Below, in pieces: positions 1-8,299 of a stretch of 64,000 nucleotides of DNA. Numbering within the stretch: the first letter of the stretch is position 1; each line of letters starts with the position of its first letter. Location: assembly GCF_001424665.1 (NCBI RefSeq), contig NZ_LMQS01000003.1, forward strand, positions 1,691-65,690, written 5' to 3'. The position numbers and the translations under genes were made by a program. The notes below the pieces were generated by a model that saw only the letters and a list, made by a program, of their open reading frames with translations, was not told where the DNA came from and searched no databases. The stretch is from Methylophilus sp. Leaf416 (GTDB lineage Bacteria > Pseudomonadota > Gammaproteobacteria > Burkholderiales > Methylophilaceae).

Positions 1-1041
1 CCACCCAGGCTGTAAGCGTAGGTAGTAGGTGCGTTGGTGGTAGCACTCAGAGTCACTGTGTACACCAGATTGTTACCTTCAACGACGCTGTCATCATTGG
101 GGTCGGGAGTGCCTGGCTCTACAGTCACTACAGTAGCTCTGTCGTTATCGACAATGATGCCTGTACCGGTTGCGCCACCGATAGTCAGTGGCAAGGTTTC
201 GTTTTGTTCAACAATGGTGTCATCCACAGTTGGCACTGTCACAGTGAAGCTGCTGACACCTGCCGGTACGGTAATAGTGCCGTTGGCATTTAATACCACG
301 CCATTGCTGAATATGGCTGTGCCGTAATCTGCAGCAGAAGCTGTTCCACCACCCAAGCTATATGTATAGGTTGTGGCTACGTTGGTAGTGGCACTCAACG
401 TGACCGTGTAAACCAGGTTGTTACCTTCAACAACGCTGTCACCACCCGGTCCAGGCTGGCCTGGCTCTACAGTCACGACTGTCGCCCTGTCGTTATCGAC
501 AATGATGCCTGTACCGGTTGCACCACCGATAGTCAATGGCAAGGTTTCGTTCAGCTCAACGATGGAGTCATCCACAGTTGGCACTGTCACGGTGAAACTG
601 CTTACACCAGCAGGCACTGTGATTGTGCCATTGGCATTTAATACCACACCGTTGCTGAATACGGCGGTGCCGTAATCAGCGGTGGAGGCTGTACCGCCAC
701 CTAGGCTGTAAGTAAACGTCGTAATTACATTGGTAGTATTACTCAATGTGACGTTGTATACCAAAGCCGCACCTTCGATTACGCTGTCGTCCCCCGTGCC
801 TGGCTGACCTGGTTCTACGGTCACAACTTCTGTGTCGTTATCAACAATAACACCTACGCCAACCACACCACCTACGTTGATTGGCAAAGTCTCGTTAGGC
901 TCAACATCGGTGTCATCGACAGTTGGTACTGTCACAGTGAAGCTGCTAACACCGGCTGGCACAGTAATAGTGCCGTTGGCATTCAATACCACGCCATTGC
1001 TGAACACAGGAGTACCATAGTCTGCGCTGGAAGCCGTTCCA
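1..1041. repeat. Tandem 345-348 bp coding repeats of the adhesin
   Basis: Three consecutive units (1-348, 349-696, 697-1041) are highly similar in DNA and protein, each encoding about 115 residues. Each unit ends with the motif VDNDRATVVTVEPG or a variant and carries TVPAGVSSFTVTVPTVDD in the middle. The near-identity of the first two units suggests recent duplication or gene conversion. More copies almost certainly lie beyond the window edge. Confidence 0.9.
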
Positions 1042-1664
1042 CCACCTATTGCAAACGTATAAGTTGCTGGTGCTTGAGTAGGAGTGCTTAAGCCAACGGT
1101 AAATACCATTGAGCTACCTTCAATCACACGGTCGTTACCGGGAATGGCTGGGTTACTTGGAGTAACGAAATCAATAGTGGGGTCTTCAGGAAAATACTGA
1201 TAGTTAGGCAAAACTGATAAAGGAGGCGTTTCCACGAAGCCGCTTCCACCATCATAGGTTGCGCCAGTCACACTTTCAGAAATACGATCCAGGTTAACAA
1301 AACTGGCGTTACCATCACTACCAGCCTCACCTGCAGCAGGCGCATCGAGAACTTCTGTGATATCACGGCCTTCGTTCAATGCAGTTAAAACTGCATCAAA
1401 TACAGCCTGATTCACCGCATTTTCTGTTACATCTGACACATCGACTTGCGCCAAATTGTCAGTAATCTTAATTGTTTGCGCTTCAGCAAAATTTACTGTT
1501 TCACCGTTTGCAAGTTTGACAGTCACTGTCGCTCCACTTGCCGTGATTACCTTATCACCAGCATGAAGCACTTCGCCTACCTGTAACATATGACGGTTGC
1601 CATTTGCATCCACCACAATTGCCATACCTTGAACATTCGTAACAGTACCAATCACTGTAGCCAT
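1..1664 (-). CDS. LapA-type giant repeat adhesin, N-terminal part (runs off the window)
   Basis: About 554 codons are visible, from an ATG at 1664 with GGGGA six bases upstream; the gene continues past position 1. Residues 1-125 resemble the retention module of LapA/BapA-type adhesins, which keeps the protein plugged in its outer membrane channel. A PAAG motif at residues 109-112 (bases 1329-1340) matches the di-alanine site cut by LapG, and LapA itself is cut at a TAAG at about this position. From about residue 208 come Calx-beta/cadherin-like repeats of 115-116 residues. The secretion system and the LapD/LapG control pair lie just upstream on the same strand, so cell-surface adhesion and biofilm attachment are the likely role. 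Full length and C-terminal RTX/secretion signal are not visible. Family assignment is firm; the ligand is unknown. Confidence 0.88.
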   Translation of the reverse strand, partial: MATVIGTVTNVQGMAIVVDANGNRHMLQVGEVLHAGDKVITASGATVTVKLANGETVNFAEAQTIKITDNLAQVDVSDVTENAVNQAVFDAVLTALNEGRDITEVLDAPAAGEAGSDGNASFVNLDRISESVTGATYDGGSGFVETPPLSVLPNYQYFPEDPTIDFVTPSNPAIPGNDRVIEGSSMVFTVGLSTPTQAPATYTFAIGGGTASSADYGTPVFSNGVVLNANGTITVPAGVSSFTVTVPTVDDTDVEPNETLPINVGGVVGVGVIVDNDTEVVTVEPGQPGTGDDSVIEGAALVYNVTLSNTTNVITTFTYSLGGGTASTADYGTAVFSNGVVLNANGTITVPAGVSSFTVTVPTVDDSIVELNETLPLTIGGATGTGIIVDNDRATVVTVEPGQPGPGGDSVVEGNNLVYTVTLSATTNVATTYTYSLGGGTASAADYGTAIFSNGVVLNANGTITVPAGVSSFTVTVPTVDDTIVEQNETLPLTIGGATGTGIIVDNDRATVVTVEPGTPDPNDDSVVEGNNLVYTVTLSATTNAPTTYAYSLG

Positions 1665-1827
1665 TTTTTTCCCCAATAAAGGTTGAGAGAGTTTTGATAG
1701 TGTCGTATTTAACGCGAATACAAACAGAAAATCTATTGTACTGAAGTACAATATTGAGCATTCAATACGGGTTTTCGAATGATTTTAAAAACAACTTTAC
1801 CAATCACGAAAATTCAAAAACCCATAA

Positions 1828-1864
1828 AAAAAGCGAAGCCATTTCTGGCTTCGCTTTTTTTATT
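1828..1864. terminator. Bidirectional intrinsic terminator between the TolC-OmpA gene and the adhesin gene
   Basis: A perfect 10-bp stem (AGCGAAGCCA / TGGCTTCGCT, 1832-1841 with 1846-1855) around a TTTC loop has a T run on the plus side and an A run on the minus side. On the minus strand it ends the TolC-OmpA transcript, so the adhesin gene probably has its own promoter in 1665-1827. That interval holds no other gene. Confidence 0.85.
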
Positions 1865-1890
1865 AATACAACTAGTTTTTTGTTATTTGT

Positions 1891-3699
1891 TTATTCAGCT
1901 ACTGATTGAAAACGAATAACTTCAACGCGGCGGTTTGCGTCATTACCATTAATTGGATCATTTTCAGCGATAGGTTGAGAATAACCATAACCTTTAACTA
2001 CGATACGATTTCCATCCAATCCTTTTTTGATCAGGTAGTCTGCTACAGCCTTCGCGCGCTTCTCGGAGAGTAAAAGGTTATACTTCTCTTTTGAAGTATT
2101 GCGTTTGTCTGTGTGACCAGCGATCTCAATCTTATCGTTGCCCCACTCTCTCACTACATCATAAACGATGTCAAGATCCGCGTAAGACTCTGGCAAGATA
2201 ATAGCGCTATTGGCCTGGAACAGTATGCGTGGTGTGAACTTCATGGTCGCTTTTTCTGGACCTTTTGGTTTGAAGGCTTCGCCTTCCCAAGGTTTAGCAT
2301 TTGCCAGCAAAGCAGCCTTATCAACAACCACTTGCGTTGGAGCGATAGCCTTACATACATTTTCGCGATCTAAATATTCTTCACGTGCATACTCACCAAC
2401 GTCAGCACGACTCACACCCAATTTACGCAGCAACAAACCTTGACCTGCGTAAGTTCTGGCATAAGAGGTACTCAAATCCATTTCGGCATTTGTAAAGTTA
2501 CGGCGGGCTTGAAAATATTCGTTTTCGGTATCCAACAAGTCCAACAATGTACGTTGACCGATATCATATTGTTTACGGTAAGCAAGACGCGCATTCTCAA
2601 TCGAATCCTGATGCTGTTTACGGTAAGCAACTTGCTCATTTAACTGACGAATATTGTTGTAAGCGATTGCCACCAATTGACGTGTATCGATACAAGCTTT
2701 GTCACGCAAGTCATGTGAACGGTTAAGTTCTTGAGAAGCAGAATCTAAATTATTTTTATCAGTGAAGCCGTTGAAAATATTCCAGCTAGCGGTAACTTCA
2801 AGTGTATCTGCAGCAAGTATGCTGTTTCTGCTTGCATCATTCACATCAAGGACTTTACGCCCTTGTAAATCCAGACGCGGCATAAAAGGAGCCTTGCGTC
2901 CGGATACAGACTTTTCAACTGCAACAATATTTTCGATAGCTGCAAGAATGTTCGGGTTTTGTTTGTATGCTGTATCAAGCACCTGGTCCGCACTCTCGGA
3001 CAAACCCTCACCAGTCATTTGCACTTCAACAACATTTTCAGGAGGCAATTCGCCTACTAAACGTTGGAAGCGTGCTGAAACGTCAAAAAGATTCGTTGTT
3101 TCAGTTAACAGATTTGCTTCAGCCAACGCTAAACGACCAGTAGATTGCTCCAAGTCAACTTTTTTACCTACACCTGCATCCACTCGGGATTTGATTTTTT
3201 CGTGAACCTGTTTGTGCACTACAAAGTTGTCTTGCGCATACGCCACCAGACGGCGATAGCGTAATAAATCATAATAAGCAGTGGCAGTATCTAAAGCGAC
3301 ACTTTGCATTTGCCCTTGCAGATCATAGAAGCGAGATTTCGCAACGTGATCCAGACGACCTACTTCTGCAGGCGTTGCCAGGCCGTCAAAAATCATTTGA
3401 CGCAAAGTAAGTGTGGATTGCTGATTTGGAGAGTTAGTATTATTAATATTTACAGGAACTACACGCTCCTGATTTCTAAAAACTTGATCAACTGTCACAT
3501 TTGGCAGGTATCTACCTTTCGCAGCAGCTTCATCAAATTCAGCGCCCTTATAAGCATGAAAGCGGGCTTGAACCTCAGGGTTCTCAGACACCGCTTTCTC
3601 GATTATTTTCTCCAAAGTTTCCGGACTTGCTCCCCAGGACACAGATGAGTAGGAAAACACTCCTATTATTAGTGCAGAGGCAATTTTTTTTAGTTTCAT
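1891..3699 (-). CDS. TolC/LapE-family outer membrane efflux channel with C-terminal OmpA domain
   Basis: 602 residues. A signal peptide is visible (cleavage after about residue 23, VSWGA). Residues 25-440 form the TolC-type outer membrane factor with two repeats of long helices, as in the AggA/LapE type I secretion channels. Residues about 485-600 form an OmpA peptidoglycan-binding domain: ILFQANSAIILPES at its start, then IEIAGHTD and the terminal RRVEVIRF. It should be the tunnel through which the LapB-LapC pump exports the adhesin, and the port in which the retention module lodges. A normal TolC is about 420-490 residues, so the OmpA domain is a genuine fusion that would pin the channel to the cell wall. 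It is preceded on the same strand by a LuxR-type gene and a long hairpin. Confidence 0.9.
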   Translation of the reverse strand: MKLKKIASALIIGVFSYSSVSWGASPETLEKIIEKAVSENPEVQARFHAYKGAEFDEAAAKGRYLPNVTVDQVFRNQERVVPVNINNTNSPNQQSTLTLRQMIFDGLATPAEVGRLDHVAKSRFYDLQGQMQSVALDTATAYYDLLRYRRLVAYAQDNFVVHKQVHEKIKSRVDAGVGKKVDLEQSTGRLALAEANLLTETTNLFDVSARFQRLVGELPPENVVEVQMTGEGLSESADQVLDTAYKQNPNILAAIENIVAVEKSVSGRKAPFMPRLDLQGRKVLDVNDASRNSILAADTLEVTASWNIFNGFTDKNNLDSASQELNRSHDLRDKACIDTRQLVAIAYNNIRQLNEQVAYRKQHQDSIENARLAYRKQYDIGQRTLLDLLDTENEYFQARRNFTNAEMDLSTSYARTYAGQGLLLRKLGVSRADVGEYAREEYLDRENVCKAIAPTQVVVDKAALLANAKPWEGEAFKPKGPEKATMKFTPRILFQANSAIILPESYADLDIVYDVVREWGNDKIEIAGHTDKRNTSKEKYNLLLSEKRAKAVADYLIKKGLDGNRIVVKGYGYSQPIAENDPINGNDANRRVEVIRFQSVAE

Positions 3700-3882
3700 G
3701 TGCAGACTCTTAACAAGTTATTAAAGATTTATCCTGAAGTCAGTATAACTACAGTATTGTTAAGGCACAAGAGTATCCCACCCCATAAAAGTGGTTTTAA
3801 TTAAGGGGTTTAGGGGAAAAAGTCACAAATCTGAACTTTGAGACTATTGTGCATAAAGAAAAATCCCTAAAATCTGTTTATT

Positions 3883-3923
3883 TTCATAAAATTGATACAA
3901 ATTTAAAGCATCAATTTTATGAA
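3883..3923. repeat. Perfect 14-bp inverted repeat at the 3' end of the LuxR-type gene
   Basis: The arms 3883-3896 and 3910-3923 are exact reverse complements around a 13-base loop. The stem overlaps the stop codon of the minus-strand regulator. The arms are AT-rich and no clean T tract follows, so it may be an mRNA 3' stabiliser or weak terminator rather than a classical one. The rest of 3700-3882 holds no gene and presumably carries the promoter of the TolC-OmpA gene. Confidence 0.7.
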
Positions 3924-4597
3924 TTCAGGTGGGATTTGTTTGAAGTACCGGTTTTGACGGCTTTATCAAGCTCGAAATGTCCTTGAGGAGACTGGCCTTG
4001 TAAGACCAGCGCCAAATGCAAACGGTCCCTCACTTTTAAAGTATCGAAAACAGAAGTCAAATGGGCTTTAACGGTGCGCTCAGAAATCGAAAGTGTACGG
4101 GCTATTTCCTTATTGCTGTTTCCTTTGGCTGCTTCCAGAGCCACCTCACGCTCACGTTTGGTAAGGCCTTCCAATACCTCATCAAGCACATCCACAGTCT
4201 GGCGTGAGCCACGCGCAGTTAATGTGATCAGGTGTTTTAACAAATCACGCCCCAGCCAGATACCGCCATGGGAAACGACACTGTAAACTTCTTTCATGAC
4301 TTGATGATGCGCATAAGCATGCAAATAACCTACGACGCCTAGCTCCAGCGCTTGCATAGCTTCAGCCTGCTCGGGGTTGTTAGACAGTACAATCACTTTC
4401 GCAGATGGAATCAAGGACAACACTTGTTGCACCTGAGTACGCCACTGGTTGCTGCTTTCCAATTGCGCATGTACCCATACTACAGTTGCACCAGCTACAT
4501 CGGCAGAAACCACTTCCGCACTGGTGACCAATTTAGGAAATGCTTTCAGCCAGGCTTCTACAGGCTGCTTTAATGAAGTAATAAAAATATGTTTCAT
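3917..4597 (-). CDS. LuxR/NarL-type transcription regulator with degenerate receiver domain
   Basis: 226 residues. The C-terminal part (about 140-205) is a clear LuxR helix-turn-helix with LTKREREVALEAAKG, NKEIARTLSISERTVKAHL. The first 120 residues have the length and alternating pattern of a CheY-like receiver, but where the phospho-acceptor Asp should be the sequence reads VVWVHAQL, and the acidic pair near the N-terminus is missing. It therefore probably does not accept phosphate; it may respond to a ligand or partner, or be constitutively active. The start lies three bases after the lapC stop, so it is cotranscribed with the secretion genes and sits just ahead of the outer membrane channel and adhesin. 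Control of adhesin or biofilm genes is inferred from position only. Such pseudo-receiver regulators include VpsT-like proteins that bind c-di-GMP; binding here is untested. Confidence 0.8.
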   Translation of the reverse strand: MKHIFITSLKQPVEAWLKAFPKLVTSAEVVSADVAGATVVWVHAQLESSNQWRTQVQQVLSLIPSAKVIVLSNNPEQAEAMQALELGVVGYLHAYAHHQVMKEVYSVVSHGGIWLGRDLLKHLITLTARGSRQTVDVLDEVLEGLTKREREVALEAAKGNSNKEIARTLSISERTVKAHLTSVFDTLKVRDRLHLALVLQGQSPQGHFELDKAVKTGTSNKSHLNS

Positions 4598-4600
4598 AGA

Positions 4601-6013
4601 TTAGCGCTCGGTTAATGCATACGATTTAGCCTTAAGCACAGGTTTAAGCAAGTAGGACATTACCGTTTTCTTGCCCGTCAAAATATCTACCTGTGCCACC
4701 ATACCAGGAATAATTGGCAGATGGTCGCCGATATTATTCTTTATTGTTCTTACTTTAACGACATAAAAAGCATTTCCTTTATCGTCAATCGTCGAATCCG
4801 CTGCAATATCTTGCACTTCACCATCCAGGCTGCCGTAAATACTGTAATCATAAGCAGTAAGCTTCACGATCGCAGGCTGTTTGGGGCGAATGAATGCAAT
4901 ATCCTTGGTTTGGACTTTAGCTTCGATCACCAGTGCATCATCAGATGGCACCACTTCCATCACTTCCTTGCCCGCCTGAATGACGCCGCCAACAGTGTTG
5001 TAATATAGCTTACTGATTTTGCCATTTACAGGAGAAAGTAGTGTTGACTGTTTCACTTTATCGGATAACGCCAGGCTGGACTGTGTCAGGCTGTTGATTT
5101 TGGCGGTAGTCTCGTTCAGGTCGGTCCGTACCTTACTCATAAAAGTCTGCTGTGCTTCCGACACTTTGCGACGTGCTTCGGAAATGGCAGCCGTCAACCG
5201 GCTCATTTGCGCTGAAGCCTGGTCTATATCACCCTTGGCTCGATTGGCTTCACGCTCCAGACGCAGGATTTCAATTTCAGAGACGGCGCCACTGTTCAAC
5301 AGAGGGCGATTCGCAGCAAGTTCGCGGCTGTTGGAGTCGTAAGTCTTGATTGCCACCTCTTTTTTAAATTGCACTTCTGAAAGCTCACGCTCTCTTTGAG
5401 ACAATTGATCCCTGGCAATATTGACTTGTGAATCCAGCTCGGCGCGCGCAGCATTAAATAACTGCAGTTCTTGCAAATAAGTATCAGGGACTTTTTGCTG
5501 CACTTCACTTGGCGGATTATAGGGACCGCCATTGGCCAATGCCTTTAAGCGTGACTCCTTGGCTTTTAGTGACAAATACTGGCTTTCATTTTCTTTCAGA
5601 GAAGAAATCGCACGCGTCTCATCAATTTTAATCAACGGTTGCCCACGTTTTACGGTATCTCCCAGCTTAACCATGATATCTGTCACGATACCACCGTCCA
5701 GTGATTGCACAAGCTGGATCTGACGCGATGGAATCACGCGGCCTTCACCACGAGTCACCTCATCAACTTCAGCCAGGTTGGCCCACACCAGCAATACCAC
5801 GAGAATAATCAGGATCGCGTACATGATTAATTTTGCATGCAACATGCTATCTTCAACCATCACATCATGCGCCTGCTCAGACCATGACCGGTTTTCTGAT
5901 GTATCTGTTTTAATTATTTTGTCTACCAATAGATGCACTGGTTTGCCCATGCGCATCCAAATGCTGTCATTTTTAGTAACGTCACCAAACTTATCGAATA
6001 TTTTTTTTGCCAT
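4601..6013 (-). CDS. lapC: Type I secretion membrane fusion protein, LapC/HlyD family
   Basis: 470 residues from the ATG at 6013, which has AAGG seven bases upstream and sits four bases after the lapB stop. A longer frame reaches back into lapB but has no ribosome site. There is a cytoplasmic stretch, one membrane helix (about residues 65-85, IMYAILIILVVLLVWANLAE), a lipoyl/barrel-sandwich half (GEGRVIPSRQIQLVQSLDGG), a long coiled coil (about 150-310) and the returning beta-barrel part. It bridges the inner membrane ABC exporter to the TolC-type channel to export the adhesin. Assignment to the HlyD/LapC family is secure. Confidence 0.93.
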   Translation of the reverse strand: MAKKIFDKFGDVTKNDSIWMRMGKPVHLLVDKIIKTDTSENRSWSEQAHDVMVEDSMLHAKLIMYAILIILVVLLVWANLAEVDEVTRGEGRVIPSRQIQLVQSLDGGIVTDIMVKLGDTVKRGQPLIKIDETRAISSLKENESQYLSLKAKESRLKALANGGPYNPPSEVQQKVPDTYLQELQLFNAARAELDSQVNIARDQLSQRERELSEVQFKKEVAIKTYDSNSRELAANRPLLNSGAVSEIEILRLEREANRAKGDIDQASAQMSRLTAAISEARRKVSEAQQTFMSKVRTDLNETTAKINSLTQSSLALSDKVKQSTLLSPVNGKISKLYYNTVGGVIQAGKEVMEVVPSDDALVIEAKVQTKDIAFIRPKQPAIVKLTAYDYSIYGSLDGEVQDIAADSTIDDKGNAFYVVKVRTIKNNIGDHLPIIPGMVAQVDILTGKKTVMSYLLKPVLKAKSYALTER

Positions 6014-6017
6014 GATG

Positions 6018-8162
6018 TTACCTTGCCTTACCCACTTTACCCGCACGCAACGCCGCGGTGACATCTTCTTTAGAGCCGTCAGCCACAATCTGCCCGGAAT
6101 CAATCACGATTAAGCGCTCTGCCAACTCCAGCATGCCGTTACGATGACTAATCACAATCAGGGTTTTATTGGCGGATGCTTCAGCAATCCTGTTTTTAAC
6201 GTTTTCTTCTCCCGAGTGATCCATCGCACTGGTAGGCTCATCCAGCAACACAATCTGCGGACTGGTCACAAAAGCACGCGCAATCCCCACACCCTGGCGC
6301 TGGCCACCGGATAGCGTATCGCCGCGCTCACCCACTTCCAGGTCAAAGCCTTTCGGATGCGCATTTACAAACTCGGCAATCCCGCCCACTTGTGCCGCAT
6401 TCAACACAGCATTATCGTCTGCATGTTGATGACGCAACGTAATATTGTCTCGCAATGTGCCATAAAAGAGGTGGTTATCCTGCTGCACATAGCCAATACT
6501 ACGGCGTAATTCGGCCGGATCAATCTGCCGCGCATCAATGCTGTCAATCAGAATCGCGCCTTCAGTAGGTTGATACAAACCAAGAATTAACTTGTTAATC
6601 GTCGTCTTGCCTGAGCCCATACGCCCAATAAGCCCCACATGCTCGCCCGGACGAATCCTGAAAGAAATCCCATTTAATGCCAACTCATCTGTACCGGGAT
6701 ATTTAAAAGATACATTTTTAAATTCGATTTCGCCTTTAAAAGCGGGACGAGAGAGAAAGCTCACATCTTTACCGCGCTCGACCGGTTTTTCCATGATCGC
6801 CTCTAACGACTTCAGTGAAGTCGCAGCAGTATGGTATTGCGTAAACAGGCTGGCGATCTGTGAAATCGGCGCTAATGCGCGGCTGGTCAATTGTGAACAG
6901 GCAATCAGGCCACCCATGGTCAGGTCGCCGTTTGAAATCAGGTATACACCGAGGATAATGATGGCTACGCTGATAATTTGCTGTAAGGCATAAGAGCCAT
7001 TGGTGATTGAGGAAGACAATAATTTGAGCTTGCTGCCGACTTCAGACAGGAAGAGCGCGCTACGCTCCCATTTGCCCTGCATCTGTCCTTCGATTCCCAT
7101 GGATTTCACCGTTTCCAGGCCGACCAGGCTTTCAATCAGTGTCGCATTACGTTGTGCACTGGCCCGGTACATGGTCTCGGACAAGTCATGCATTTTGCTT
7201 TGCACGCTGAGTGAGTAGATCAATACCACTGCGCCGCCGATCAGGGCTGGCAACACCATAAACGGACTGATCCAGGCAATCACAATCAGGAAAATAATTC
7301 CGAATGGCAAATCGATCAGCGTCACTACCGTGGCCGAGGTGATAAAGTCACGCACGCTTTCGAATGAACGCAGGTTGGAAGCGAAGGAGCCGACTGATGT
7401 TGGCTTGGCATCATAGCGTGTACCCAGTACCTTCTCCATGATCTGCCCACTGAGCTTCACATCGATACGTGCACTGGCCCAGTCCAGGAAATAGGCGCGC
7501 ATGGAACGCAACAGCAAATCACCCAGCACAATCAGGCCTACACCAATGCCCAATACCCACAAGGTTTCCACTGCTTTGTTAGGGACTACGCGGTCATACA
7601 CATTCATGGTAAACAACGGCATCGCCAGCGCAAAGATATTGATCAGCAAGGCTGCGACCATCACATCGCGATAAATGCCTTTATTCTCGGCAATCGTGCC
7701 CCAGAACCAGTGCCGGATCTTCACCCTGCCGACCTCTGGTGTGCGCGCATCAAAAATATAGTTTTGTTTGGTGACCAGCGCGTAGCCCGTATATTCTGCA
7801 GCGAGATCGGCCAGGCTCATGGTCACAGGCTCTGGTGACAAGTCAGGGAAAACCACTTGTGCAAAATGATGGCTGTCATCGACTTTTAAGAGCTGGCAGG
7901 CGCGATGATTTTTCAGTAACAGGGTGATATCTGTTTGCGGCTGGTTCAGGGCCGTGATTGCAGCTTGCTGGACAGTGACGTCGAGACGTAGCCGTTCGGC
8001 AGAGCGTTTAAACAATTCGGGATTGAGCTTGCCATCTTCAAGAGGCAAGCCGGAGGTTAACGCATCCCGAGTGGTAGCCAGTCGATTATGACGGCAGATG
8101 TAAAGCAGACACTCGAGTAAAACGTCTTTGTCAGTTTGATTAAAATATTGCGTCGTTTCCAT
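6018..8162 (-). CDS. lapB: Type I secretion ABC permease/ATPase, LapB family
   Basis: 714 residues. The first ~130 form a C39-peptidase-like domain that lacks a catalytic Cys, as in the exporters of large RTX adhesins. Then come a six-helix ABC transmembrane domain (about 160-440) and a nucleotide-binding domain with Walker A GLIGRMGSGKTT, signature LSGGQRQ and Walker B IVLLDEPTSAMD. It energises export of the adhesin encoded at the end of the locus. The start codon follows a 137-base gap after lapD, where a promoter could sit. The gene runs directly into lapC, four bases on. Confidence 0.94.
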   Translation of the reverse strand: METTQYFNQTDKDVLLECLLYICRHNRLATTRDALTSGLPLEDGKLNPELFKRSAERLRLDVTVQQAAITALNQPQTDITLLLKNHRACQLLKVDDSHHFAQVVFPDLSPEPVTMSLADLAAEYTGYALVTKQNYIFDARTPEVGRVKIRHWFWGTIAENKGIYRDVMVAALLINIFALAMPLFTMNVYDRVVPNKAVETLWVLGIGVGLIVLGDLLLRSMRAYFLDWASARIDVKLSGQIMEKVLGTRYDAKPTSVGSFASNLRSFESVRDFITSATVVTLIDLPFGIIFLIVIAWISPFMVLPALIGGAVVLIYSLSVQSKMHDLSETMYRASAQRNATLIESLVGLETVKSMGIEGQMQGKWERSALFLSEVGSKLKLLSSSITNGSYALQQIISVAIIILGVYLISNGDLTMGGLIACSQLTSRALAPISQIASLFTQYHTAATSLKSLEAIMEKPVERGKDVSFLSRPAFKGEIEFKNVSFKYPGTDELALNGISFRIRPGEHVGLIGRMGSGKTTINKLILGLYQPTEGAILIDSIDARQIDPAELRRSIGYVQQDNHLFYGTLRDNITLRHQHADDNAVLNAAQVGGIAEFVNAHPKGFDLEVGERGDTLSGGQRQGVGIARAFVTSPQIVLLDEPTSAMDHSGEENVKNRIAEASANKTLIVISHRNGMLELAERLIVIDSGQIVADGSKEDVTAALRAGKVGKAR

Positions 8163-8299
8163 GGCTTTGGCTTTTTATTGTCCTTATCAACGGCTCATAC
8201 TTAATATTAAGCAGCTTCGATTATATGTAGTGTCAACCCCACTCAATCCGTTGAGTATATGGCAAAAATCCTGCGAATTACAAAGATTGACAATGTTCA

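Noticed and set aside
34-1020. Three similar plus-strand reading frames (Thr/Val/Pro-rich, 62-97 codons)
   Set aside because: They are antisense shadows of the adhesin repeats on the minus strand; their periodicity follows the 348-bp repeat and they lack ribosome sites.
1-1041. CRISPR-like regular spacing
   Set aside because: Units are 345-348 bp, contiguous and protein-coding without unique spacers; no cas genes.
6014-6103. Longer N-terminus for the LapC-type protein
   Set aside because: It would lie within lapB, has no ribosome site, and the ATG at 6013 has a good one and the usual N-terminus.
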